DNA from: an uncultured Brevibacterium sp.
GTDB taxonomy: Bacteria; Actinomycetota; Actinomycetes; Actinomycetales; Brevibacteriaceae
NCBI GenBank assembly: GCA_902489185.1
Contig: CABTZC010000030.1
Span: forward strand, 1-12,585
Direction: 5' to 3'
DNA: 12,585 nucleotides
The position numbers and the translations under genes are program-made. This document shows positions 5,406 through 12,585 of the stretch, in pieces; positions within the stretch are counted from its first letter, which is position 1, and every line of letters starts with the position of its first letter. The notes under the pieces were generated by a model. It was not told the DNA's origin and did no database searches. It was given only the letters and a program-made list of their open reading frames with translations.

Positions 5406-6503
5406 TTACGGCATGACCGGTTTGTCGACTCGACCCTTACAACATTGACCTGATTGCGCCAAGGTGCACCCGTCTACCGGACCTTCGGGGGTGAGCGCCG
5501 GCTGATGCGGTTCTTCGCCTCGCACTTGCGCAGCTTTTTCTTCCAGCAAATCCACAAGCCCCATAACAAATGCCGGGTTGGTTCCCACGGTCGCAGCCCG
5601 CACAAATTCCAGTCCCACACGTTCAGCCGTTTCAGCGGCTTCAACATCGAGGTCGAACTTCACCTCCATGTGGTCGGATACGAAGCCGATAGGCGCAACG
5701 ATCACACCAGTGATGCCTTGTGAGGCGAGCTTTTCCATTCGATCGTTCACATCCGGTTCGAGCCATGGAACGTGAGGAGGGCCCGACCGAGAGCAGAAAA
5801 CCAGCTCGTGTGGGAGCGAATCGTCAAGCTGCTGATCGATCACGTTGATCAGTTGCAGGTGCTGGTCCGCGTAGCCCGCTGTTGCCACCTCGGACGCTTC
5901 CTGCATAGACGTGGGAATCGAGTGTGTGACATACAGAATGCGGTGCTTCTGCGGGTCAAGTTCTCCCACTTTCGCTTCGAAGTCCGCGAGCGCGTGCCGC
6001 ATAATCTGCACCTGGGCGGTAACAAAACCTGGGTGATTGTAGTACTGACGTACCTTGTTAAAGGTCACGTCGATGCCTTCGCTCTTGAGTGTTTCTACCG
6101 TGGAGCCAAAATCTTCGCGGTACTGCCGGCACGATGAGTAGGAAGAGTATGCCGAGGTGGTAATTGCCAAGTACTTCGTGGCACCTGTGCGTTCGTGATG
6201 AGCACGGATGGTGTCCGTCAGAAACGGATCCCAGTTGCGGTTACCCCACAGGATGGGGGTGGTAATACCGCGTCGGTCGAGCTCGCCTTCGAGCTGTTGT
6301 AGAAGCGCGATGTTCTGTTCGTTAATGGGCGATACCCCGTCAAACATGAAGTAGTGTTCGCCCACTTCTTTGAGTCGCTCTTCTGGAATCCCCCGACCGG
6401 CTGTGACGTTCTTTAAAAACGGGAGAACGTCTTCGGGGCCTTCGGGGCCACCGAAAGACATGAGAACTACTGCGTCGAATGGCGACAGAGGCGAATCAGT
6501 CAT
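5406..6503 (-). CDS. hemH: Coproporphyrin III ferrochelatase with probable [2Fe-2S] cluster
   Basis: Inserts Fe(II) into coproporphyrin III (the CpfC route of Gram-positive bacteria, formerly named hemH); ChdC would then make heme b. The protein has 365 residues. Seen: N-terminal FDAVVLMSFGGPEGPEDVLPFL (9-30), SPINEQN (58-64), the YSSYSSCRQYRED block (119-131), catalytic H194 in VTHSIPTSM, and E280 in PIGFVSDHMEVKFDLD (271-286). Cysteines C125 and C346, C354, C355 correspond to the one-internal plus three-C-terminal pattern that binds [2Fe-2S] in actinobacterial enzymes; the C-x7-C-C spacing differs slightly from the C-x6-C-x-C I recall for M. tuberculosis. It converges on the small helical gene and is divergent from sepH. 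The ribosome site is weak (GTGGTGG directly upstream, GAGAGGG further away). Confidence 0.95.
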   Translation of the reverse strand: MTDSPLSPFDAVVLMSFGGPEGPEDVLPFLKNVTAGRGIPEERLKEVGEHYFMFDGVSPINEQNIALLQQLEGELDRRGITTPILWGNRNWDPFLTDTIRAHHERTGATKYLAITTSAYSSYSSCRQYREDFGSTVETLKSEGIDVTFNKVRQYYNHPGFVTAQVQIMRHALADFEAKVGELDPQKHRILYVTHSIPTSMQEASEVATAGYADQHLQLINVIDQQLDDSLPHELVFCSRSGPPHVPWLEPDVNDRMEKLASQGITGVIVAPIGFVSDHMEVKFDLDVEAAETAERVGLEFVRAATVGTNPAFVMGLVDLLEEKAAQVRGEEPHQPALTPEGPVDGCTLAQSGQCCKGRVDKPVMP

Positions 6504-6618
6504 ACCACCACTTTAACCCTCTCGATATGACGGAGAGAATTTCGACTCGCCACGTCGAGATCACGGTGAGATGCCCTCAGACGTGACACGCTTAGAAAGA
6601 CTAAAAGGATGGTGTGTT
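6504..6618. promoter_or_regulatory. Divergent promoter region of ferrochelatase and sepH
   Basis: These 115 bases must hold both promoters. Two short inverted repeats are visible: CTCTC/GAGAG at 6519-6523 and 6533-6537, and TCGAC/GTCGA at 6542-6546 and 6554-6558. I see no convincing -35/-10 pair on either strand. The sepH ribosome site AAAAGGA is at 6603-6609. Confidence 0.4.
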
Positions 6619-7560
6619 GTGACTAGATTGTCGTTTCAAAGCATTGAAGATGACTCACTCAAACTCGTGGATGAGCAGGGTAATGAGTATTTCTTGCCCG
6701 CCACCGAGGACGTTTTTGCTGCAATCCGTCGAGTTCGCACACACACGGTTACCGGTCACAACACCGGTCATGTGCGACCAAAGGTCATCCAAGCGATGAT
6801 TCGGTCGGGCATGTCAGCCGAAGACGTTTCTCACGACACCGGCGCTCCGCTCACACAGATCAAGCAATATGAGGGCCCCGTGTTGGCTGAACGTCGCCAC
6901 ATCGCATACACGGCCGGGCAGAGTCCGGTGTATTCCGAATCAGGAACGCGTCCGCTGAGCGAGGTTGTCACCGAAAGACTCAACGCACGTGACATTGAAG
7001 AATCAGATCAAAACTGGGACGCCTGGCGAACAGACACCGGGGCGTGGCACGTAGAACTGCGTTACCCCGTGGGTGACACCACCTCGGTCGCGAGCTGGGA
7101 GTACCGCTCCGGTTCCGTCACTGCGCTCAACGATGAAGCACGCTGGCTGTCCGACACTGGCCCAACGGACTCCGGCCCGATTCCCGACTACGGATCAGTT
7201 TTTAATGTCGAAGCCGATCACACTCAGCGTGAAACCCGCGACACTCAAAGCGAAACTGGCCGTATTTTAGAGAGTTTGCGGCGCCGCAAGAACGAAACGC
7301 AGCCGATTGTGCGTTCAGTTCCAGACGCACCTGAGTCCCACCCTGACGGCGCCCATTCGGCACTGTCACGACCCCAGGACGCACACGACGACGCCGTGAT
7401 GGCTGCTCCGGCACCTCACCAGGACGATGACCAGCCGTCACTCTTGGACGAACCTGGCGTGTCCGACTACGAAGAAGAACCGCACGAAGAACAACCAAAA
7501 AAGAAGGGTCGCTCTTCGGTTCCCAGCTGGGACGAAATCATGTTCGGAAAGAAGGACTAG
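6619..7560 (+). CDS. sepH: Cell division protein SepH (DUF3071)
   Basis: SepH is an actinobacterial FtsZ-binding protein that promotes Z-ring assembly at division septa. The protein has 313 residues. Seen: an N-terminal DUF3071 domain (about 3-100) with SLKLVDEQGNEYFLP and a helix-turn-helix at about 52-92 (RPKVIQAMIRSGMSAEDVS, then the hallmark YEGPVLAERRHIA). A conserved WDAWR (133-137) precedes a small domain with GAWHVELRY (141-149). A long disordered acidic/proline region follows, and a short conserved C-terminal tail, SVPSWDEIMFGKKD (300-313), which family members share. I chose GTG 6619 because AAAAGGA lies 9 bases upstream and the family begins close to this point; ATG 6571 would add 16 residues without a spaced ribosome site. 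Divergent from ferrochelatase and convergent with cydDC, 25 bases away. Confidence 0.92.
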   Translation: MTRLSFQSIEDDSLKLVDEQGNEYFLPATEDVFAAIRRVRTHTVTGHNTGHVRPKVIQAMIRSGMSAEDVSHDTGAPLTQIKQYEGPVLAERRHIAYTAGQSPVYSESGTRPLSEVVTERLNARDIEESDQNWDAWRTDTGAWHVELRYPVGDTTSVASWEYRSGSVTALNDEARWLSDTGPTDSGPIPDYGSVFNVEADHTQRETRDTQSETGRILESLRRRKNETQPIVRSVPDAPESHPDGAHSALSRPQDAHDDAVMAAPAPHQDDDQPSLLDEPGVSDYEEEPHEEQPKKKGRSSVPSWDEIMFGKKD

Positions 7561-7585
7561 CCTCTACTGCTGACCAAGGGCACGG

Positions 7586-10500
7586 CTAACCGACGGCTAT
7601 AACGCGGTCGCTTGGCATGATGAGCGAATGGTCGTGCGTGACCACGACTACCGCTTTGTCGTGGAGGATCTCACGCAAATCGGCCATGAGAGAGGTCGCT
7701 AACTGTTCGTCCAAGTGGGCGGTAGGTTCGTCCAAGATAATGACCTGTGCCCCGGCCAGTAGCGTCCTGGCTACGGCCAAACGCTGACGCTGACCCCCTG
7801 ACAGGTACGCGCCGGACGCCCCAATCCTGGACTCCACTTCTGCCAGTTCTTCTAAGCCCACGCGGGTGAGAACCTCATGAATTTCTTGGTCCGTCGGGGC
7901 GTTGTCCTTATCACGCGCGATCGCCAGGTTGTTTCTTACCGTCGAATCAAACACGTGTGACTCCTGCGGGCACCACGCAAAAACGGACGACAGTTGCGTC
8001 GCTGTCACGCCCAGAGCATCGCGACCGTTGAGCGTGTACGTGCCATGCACCGGGTCAATGAAGCGCAAGAGAACACTCACCAGCGTGGTCTTCCCCGACC
8101 CCGATCGCCCCGTCACGGTTGTCCACGAACCAGGGGTAATAGAAGCAGAAATGTCGCTAAAGACGTTGTCGTCCATTCCGGGCCAACGGGCGGCTACCTT
8201 GTCGAGTTCAGCTGCCTCGAACTCTGTAACAGGCTCTCCGCTATCACGGGCAATTTCCCCGCGTGCATCGAGCGCTGGAACCCGGGCCAGGCTGTGTTTC
8301 AGCGCCGGCCAGTTCTGCACAGCCGTCAGCGAGTCAATGTAACAGTCAATGAGTGCCAGAGGCAGAAGCACAGTCACCGCTAACAGCTCAGGAGAAACCG
8401 CTCCCCTGCCCACGGCCGTCGCCAACAACGGGAGCATAAGAACTGCGTTGAGTGTCGTCACCACCGTGACGATACCCTCACCAATTCCCGCAGCCCACAG
8501 GACTCGCAGTTCGGCGCGCGAAGCCTTCTTGTCAACTTCGCGAATACTGTCGACGACCTCGGCGGCGCGACCATTGACCAAAACGTCCTCACGCGCCCAT
8601 AAGAACGCGCTGATACGCGCCAAAACCGTGGTGCGCGCACTCAAACGAGCAGAACTCGCCCGACCATCCACCACAAGTGTCACCGCAGGCGCGAGCACCA
8701 CACACACCAGCGCGCACACCGCAGTAAGCACGGCCGCCAACGGGTGGATCAGGCTCATCACGACAGTCGCAGTCACCGCAACAATCATCGCGACAATCGG
8801 AGGTTGCACCACACGAGGTGCGCCGTCGCGCACATCGTCAACGTCGGCGACAAGCCGAGTGAGCGCCAACTCGCCCCGAACCAACGTGCGATCCGCAGTT
8901 CCTGCCTTCGCAAAGCCCAGCCACACACGTTGACGCAACTGCGTAAGCGAGGTCAGCATCGCATCGTGAAGCAACAGTTGCTTAACATATGTGAACACCG
9001 AACGTGACAGTCCAAAGAACCGCACACCCACGATCGCGACCAGCAAATACATGATGGGCGGTTGGAACGACGCGTGCACGATGAGCCACGCGGATACTCC
9101 GGAAAGAGCAGCCGCCGACGCCACCGCCGCCACCGCAAACAACGTGGACACGATGAACTTCGCGGAAAGCACGTTCATGGCGTTCATAAGCCTGCGAAGG
9201 GCCGTGCGGGTGCTGATCTGAGAACTTTTAGCCGAGGTGGGCGCTGCTTTGTGCGTGTGTGCCGGTTGAGAATCTGGGGTGGTTTTCTGGGCTTCCGTCG
9301 ATGCAGTGGCCCCGTCTAAGCGCAGCTCGTTTCCTAGGCTGATGAGTTCCGGGTCGTGAGTCGCAGCGATCACGGGGATCGACTGAGAGATGTTGAGAAG
9401 CTCACTGCGGATCGTGCGCGCGGTCTGTGCATCTAAATGGGCGGTTGGTTCATCGACAATGAGCAGTTCCGCTCCTGCGTCAACCCGCATGAGAGCACGC
9501 GCAATAGCGAAACGGCGCAGCTCTCCCGGGCTTAGCGCCGACGGAGGTGTTAACGGATCCAGCTCAAGGCCCACACGATTGAGGTACGGCTCAAGCTCCG
9601 CACCATACAGCTGAGCCTCTTCTTCAAGAGTCGCACCACACGTGCGAGGTGCCTGACCGGCGTACGCAATCCTGTTGGGGACACCCACAACGTGCCCGCT
9701 CACGGTGCACGTGTCATTTGATCTGACCAACCCAGCCAGCACTCCCAGCAACGTTGACTTTCCAGTACCGGAGCCACCCGTTACCGCCGTAAGACCCGAA
9801 AAGTCAGCTGACACTGGGGACAGCGCAGGCCGAGGTCGACCCGCATAGGTGACTGACACCTCGGCGACGGCGAGGCCGCCAGGGCGACCCTCAACGGGTG
9901 CATCGACCGGACGCGAAATCACGTCGTTGACTCGCTCATATGCAGCCATACCGTTCTCAGTTGCGTGGAAAGCCGCACCCAACTGACGCAACGGTAGATA
10001 GCATTCGGGGGCAAGAATGAGTGCAAGCAGACCAGCTTCGAGGTCTAGGCCGCCGCTTACCAACCGAACACCAATAAACACGGCGACGACAGCAACCGAA
10101 AGAGTCGCGATCAGTTCAAGTGCCAGTGCCGAGAGGAACGCCACGCGCAATGTCTGCAACGTGGTGGTGCGATAGGACTCGCTCACGGATTTCAGCGCCG
10201 CCGTCTGGGCGTATACACGGCCCAGACCCACCAAAACAGGCAAACCACGGGCGAGTTCCACTAAATTGTTCGACAGCTGGTCCAACGACTGGGTCGCTTC
10301 GCTGACACGCTCAAGCGTGTACCTGCCGATCAGGATCATAAAGAGTGGCACCAACGGAAGCGTGACAACAATGACAACGGCCGAAACCCAGTCAGCGAAA
10401 AGGACACGCACGATGATGATCGCTGGCACACACATAGTGGTGAGCAGTGCCGGCAATACCCGGACAAAATAGTCGTCCAGTTCATCCAACGTCCGTGTCA

Positions 10501-10846
10501 CGCTCACGGCCAGGGCTCCGTCGGAAATCCCGGTGTCACGGCCGGAACCTGAAGTCACCCGGGTCAGCACACGCGAACGCAGCTCGGTCTTAAAACCTAC
10601 CGAGGCTCGCGCACCCATAGCCTTCGTCAGCCACACTGCCACCCCGCGCACAGCCGCACCCGCGCACCCCAAAACGAGTGCGAACATAAACGGGTCGCCG
10701 TGCATGAGCGCGACGATGCCTCGCGCACACGACTCGGCAATGAGGACGAGGCCCGCCGCTTTGAGAACAGCGACGAGCCCCAACCAAGCGAGCGCCCGGG
10801 CACCCTGAGGTGCACCGAGCGCTATCGCTACGGGAGATCTACTCAC
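7586..10846 (-). CDS. cydDC: Fused CydDC ABC transporter for cytochrome bd assembly
   Basis: A single 1086-residue polypeptide joining CydD and CydC, as in Streptomyces; E. coli has two proteins. CydDC acts in the cytoplasmic membrane; it has been assigned thiol (cysteine/glutathione) export and, more recently, heme handling, and is required for a functional bd oxidase. CydD half: membrane domain (about 15-310), Walker A GGSGTGKST (357-365), signature LSPGE (438-442), Walker B LLIVDEP (461-467), switch H497. A polar linker (about 512-548) follows. CydC half: membrane domain (about 558-850), Walker A GRSGSGKTT (913-921), Q961, canonical LSGGQ (1015-1019), Walker B VIILDEP (1035-1041), switch H1071. 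Both catalytic glutamates are present, so both sites could hydrolyse ATP. The GTG start overlaps the cydB stop in a GTGA with no strong ribosome site, implying coupling. Confidence 0.95.
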   Translation of the reverse strand: MSRSPVAIALGAPQGARALAWLGLVAVLKAAGLVLIAESCARGIVALMHGDPFMFALVLGCAGAAVRGVAVWLTKAMGARASVGFKTELRSRVLTRVTSGSGRDTGISDGALAVSVTRTLDELDDYFVRVLPALLTTMCVPAIIIVRVLFADWVSAVVIVVTLPLVPLFMILIGRYTLERVSEATQSLDQLSNNLVELARGLPVLVGLGRVYAQTAALKSVSESYRTTTLQTLRVAFLSALALELIATLSVAVVAVFIGVRLVSGGLDLEAGLLALILAPECYLPLRQLGAAFHATENGMAAYERVNDVISRPVDAPVEGRPGGLAVAEVSVTYAGRPRPALSPVSADFSGLTAVTGGSGTGKSTLLGVLAGLVRSNDTCTVSGHVVGVPNRIAYAGQAPRTCGATLEEEAQLYGAELEPYLNRVGLELDPLTPPSALSPGELRRFAIARALMRVDAGAELLIVDEPTAHLDAQTARTIRSELLNISQSIPVIAATHDPELISLGNELRLDGATASTEAQKTTPDSQPAHTHKAAPTSAKSSQISTRTALRRLMNAMNVLSAKFIVSTLFAVAAVASAAALSGVSAWLIVHASFQPPIMYLLVAIVGVRFFGLSRSVFTYVKQLLLHDAMLTSLTQLRQRVWLGFAKAGTADRTLVRGELALTRLVADVDDVRDGAPRVVQPPIVAMIVAVTATVVMSLIHPLAAVLTAVCALVCVVLAPAVTLVVDGRASSARLSARTTVLARISAFLWAREDVLVNGRAAEVVDSIREVDKKASRAELRVLWAAGIGEGIVTVVTTLNAVLMLPLLATAVGRGAVSPELLAVTVLLPLALIDCYIDSLTAVQNWPALKHSLARVPALDARGEIARDSGEPVTEFEAAELDKVAARWPGMDDNVFSDISASITPGSWTTVTGRSGSGKTTLVSVLLRFIDPVHGTYTLNGRDALGVTATQLSSVFAWCPQESHVFDSTVRNNLAIARDKDNAPTDQEIHEVLTRVGLEELAEVESRIGASGAYLSGGQRQRLAVARTLLAGAQVIILDEPTAHLDEQLATSLMADLREILHDKAVVVVTHDHSLIMPSDRVIAVG

Positions 10847-11877
10847 GCTTTGATTCGAGCAGCCACCGGAATCTGGTGAGCTTCCGGAATGTGGTCAACG
10901 TGCAGACGCTTAGCCCACAACGTGTACGAGAAGACCGTGTACGCCAGGACAATCGGTACGAAGATCACCGTCACCCACAACATGACGCCAAGAGTGTAGT
11001 TAGACGACGACGCGTTTGCGATGGTGAGCGAGAAATCCGGGTTGATGGTAGACGGAAGGACATTGGGGAAGATCGAAGCGAACACGCTCACGACTCCCGC
11101 GACCAGGAAGAGACCCTGGAAGATGAAACCGCCCTTTTCGGAACCAGCACGCAGACGTACCCAGCTGATCGCAGCAAATACAGCAGCGACCGCAATAACT
11201 GCCCAGCCCCACACAGGACCGTGCATCACCTGAACGATAACCACCCACGCGACGATTGGAAGCAAGAACAGCGGTCCCCACTTCGCGGCACATGCATGAG
11301 CACGGTGGCGAATATCGCCGTCGGTCTTGAGGCTCACAAAAAGTAGACCGTGCAAGATCGAGAAGCCAAGAACTCCCAGGCCACCGATCACGGCATACAC
11401 AGTCACCCAGGCGAATGGGCCACCAGTGTTGTCACCGTTTTCGTTCAGCGGTAGACCGGTTGTGGTCAGAGCAAGCATGGCACCCACACAGAAAGCGGCT
11501 ACTGCCGAGCCTCCTGCCATGGCCCATGTCCAGAAGTTACGCCACTGTTCTGAGTGGCCCTTTCCGCGGTACTCGATCGACACTGCCCTGAGGATGAGAG
11601 CTACGAGAGCCAACGTCAGAGGCAGGTACAGAGCCGAAAACAGGGACGCGTACCACATGGGGAATGCCGCGAACGTGGCACCACCAGCGGTGAGCAACCA
11701 CACTTCGTTCCCGTCCCAGACAGGGCCAATCGTGTTGAGAAGAACGCGGCGTTCCTTTTCGTCCTTTGCCAGTGTCTTCATGAGGACACCTACGCCCAGG
11801 TCAAAGCCTTCGAGGAAGAGATACCCAAGCCACAGAACGGCGATGAGAATAAACCAGATGATCTGCAGAATTTCCAT
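10843..11877 (-). CDS. cydB: Cytochrome bd quinol oxidase subunit II
   Basis: Second subunit of the membrane-bound cytochrome bd oxidase, which oxidises quinol and reduces oxygen to water with high affinity. The protein has 344 residues with about eight or nine hydrophobic helices. Seen: N-terminal helix MEILQIIWFILIAVLWLGY, then GFDLGVG (24-30, D26), KERRVLLNTIGPVWDGNEVW (41-60, D55) and LTAGGATFAAFP (62-73). D26 and D55 correspond to the conserved E. coli CydB D29 and D58. A GTG at 11883 extends the frame by two codons, but AAGGAG with a 5-base spacer points to ATG 11877, matching family N-termini. It lies 9 bases after cydA and overlaps cydDC by 4 bases, forming a cydA-cydB-cydDC operon. 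Confidence 0.96.
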   Translation of the reverse strand: MEILQIIWFILIAVLWLGYLFLEGFDLGVGVLMKTLAKDEKERRVLLNTIGPVWDGNEVWLLTAGGATFAAFPMWYASLFSALYLPLTLALVALILRAVSIEYRGKGHSEQWRNFWTWAMAGGSAVAAFCVGAMLALTTTGLPLNENGDNTGGPFAWVTVYAVIGGLGVLGFSILHGLLFVSLKTDGDIRHRAHACAAKWGPLFLLPIVAWVVIVQVMHGPVWGWAVIAVAAVFAAISWVRLRAGSEKGGFIFQGLFLVAGVVSVFASIFPNVLPSTINPDFSLTIANASSSNYTLGVMLWVTVIFVPIVLAYTVFSYTLWAKRLHVDHIPEAHQIPVAARIKA

Positions 11878-11881
11878 TGCC

Positions 11882-11888
11882 ACTCCTT
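11882..11888 (-). promoter_or_regulatory. Ribosome binding site of cydB overlapping the cydA stop
   Basis: AAGGAG runs directly out of the cydA TAA stop codon and stands 5 bases before ATG 11877. It decides the cydB start against GTG 11883, which would overlap the site itself, and suggests coupled translation of the two oxidase subunits. Confidence 0.65.
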
Positions 11889-12585
11889 AGTAAGCGAACG
11901 ACAGTACGTCGTCATTCTTCGCGTCGACGGTGGGCTTATTGTTGCGGGTGTCGAGTTCTGGCATGGCAGACGCAACGCCACCACGGGTGTACTTAATGAG
12001 GAGCTTAAGCTCAACCACCATGAGCGCACCGTACAGAAGCGTCAAAGTGATCAAGCTAAACAAGAGTTCAGCTGCCGACACTGACGGTGAAATCGCCGCA
12101 GCCGTGTAGAGGAACACTCCATCTACACCTGACGGGTCAGGGTTGGGGGCAACCACAAACGGCTGACGTCCCATTTCGGTAAACACCCACCCGGCAGTGT
12201 TTGCGATAAATGGAGCGAAGACCGACAAAACCGCCAGGGTGTTCAACCACTTAGCTTGAGGGACGGTTCCCTTGCGAGTCAGAACCAGTGCCAGGGCAGC
12301 GAACGCAGCTGAGAGGACACCGAATCCGATCATCATGCGGAAGCCCCAGTACGTCACGATCATAAGTGGCTGGTAGTCGACGGTGGCACCCGAATACTCG
12401 CCGTACATGTCACCCTCGGGCAGCGTGGTTCCGTATTTCTCTTGGTATTCCGGAATGAGGGTGTTCACGCCAGGTACGTCGGTTGTGAAGTCACCCTTTG
12501 CCAAGAAGGACAACAAGCCGGGAATCTCAATAATGGGTTTAACGGAGTCACACGAGTTGAGGTCTGGCTTGCCCCCGGTCCGAAC
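11887..12585 (-). CDS. cydA: Cytochrome bd quinol oxidase subunit I (partial, C-terminal 232 residues)
   Basis: The frame is open from the window end to TAA 11887; the N-terminal part with the heme-ligand histidines and most of the Q-loop lies outside. Seen: IPGLLSFLAKGDF, then VTYWGFRMMIGFG, whose Met corresponds to the heme b558 ligand (E. coli M393), then the late motif GWVFTEMGRQPF, whose Glu and Arg lie near the b595/d heme pair in characterised enzymes. A final hydrophobic helix (LLFSLITLTLLYGALMVVELKLL) and a polar tail end the protein. The residue after GRQP is usually Trp (GRQPW in E. coli and, as I recall, mycobacteria) but is Phe here, codon TTT at 12157-12159. It is the first gene of the cydA-cydB-cydDC operon. 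Confidence 0.96.
   Translation of the reverse strand, partial: VRTGGKPDLNSCDSVKPIIEIPGLLSFLAKGDFTTDVPGVNTLIPEYQEKYGTTLPEGDMYGEYSGATVDYQPLMIVTYWGFRMMIGFGVLSAAFAALALVLTRKGTVPQAKWLNTLAVLSVFAPFIANTAGWVFTEMGRQPFVVAPNPDPSGVDGVFLYTAAAISPSVSAAELLFSLITLTLLYGALMVVELKLLIKYTRGGVASAMPELDTRNNKPTVDAKNDDVLSFAY

Noticed and set aside
7561..7585. Possible terminator between sepH and cydDC
   Set aside because: A CCAAG/CTTGG pair around 7573-7617 has long, mostly unpaired spacing, lies partly inside cydDC and has no T-run, so it does not look like an intrinsic terminator.
8349..8933. Plus-strand 194-codon frame rich in Thr, Ser and Ala
   Set aside because: It lies fully antisense to the CydC half of the well-supported cydDC gene and its low-complexity composition is a by-product of that gene's codon bias.
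10810..11890. Two long plus-strand frames (178 and 187 codons) in the cydB region
   Set aside because: Both are antisense to cydB, which has full-length family motifs. They have no recognisable domain or ribosome site.
1..12585. Search for CRISPR arrays, insertion sequences, phage genes, tRNAs and defence genes
   Set aside because: No spaced direct repeats, transposase motifs, terminal repeats or tRNA-like sequence were seen; gene order and composition fit core chromosome.

Overview
This window looks like chromosomal DNA from an actinobacterium of moderate GC content (high 50s percent by eye, not counted). I base this on gene content and order. The stretch from a permease through two TrkA-type proteins, an OB-fold protein, DUF3710, dUTPase, DUF3093 and DUF4193 matches, from memory, the order Rv2690c to Rv2699c of Mycobacterium tuberculosis. 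SepH, an iron-sulfur type coproporphyrin ferrochelatase and a fused CydDC are also actinobacterial traits. I cannot name the genus.

Positions 1-2516 hold a potassium-related unit: a KimA-like APC permease (minus strand, cut by the window start) facing two translationally coupled RCK proteins, CeoB and CeoC. Positions 2509-4068 hold the minus-strand set dut, DUF3710 and OB-fold protein, tightly spaced and probably one operon. The DUF3093 membrane protein (plus) and the DUF4193 zinc-ribbon protein (minus) converge on one shared CTAG that supplies both stop codons.

Positions 4901-5174 form the largest gene-free stretch. It carries repeated TGCA-type half-sites over a likely promoter and leads into a 73-residue charged helical protein I do not recognise. 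Next come ferrochelatase (minus) and the cell-division regulator SepH (plus), transcribed divergently from a 115-base gap.

Positions 7586-12585 hold the cytochrome bd oxidase operon on the minus strand, in transcription order cydA (5' end outside the window), cydB and fused cydDC. CydAB is the quinol oxidase and CydDC the ABC exporter needed for its assembly. The nearby ferrochelatase makes a heme precursor this oxidase ultimately needs. I saw no tRNA, rRNA, CRISPR array, insertion sequence or prophage gene. The region reads as core chromosome; the most interesting parts are the KimA/RCK pairing and the 4.9-5.4 kb intergenic region with its small gene.
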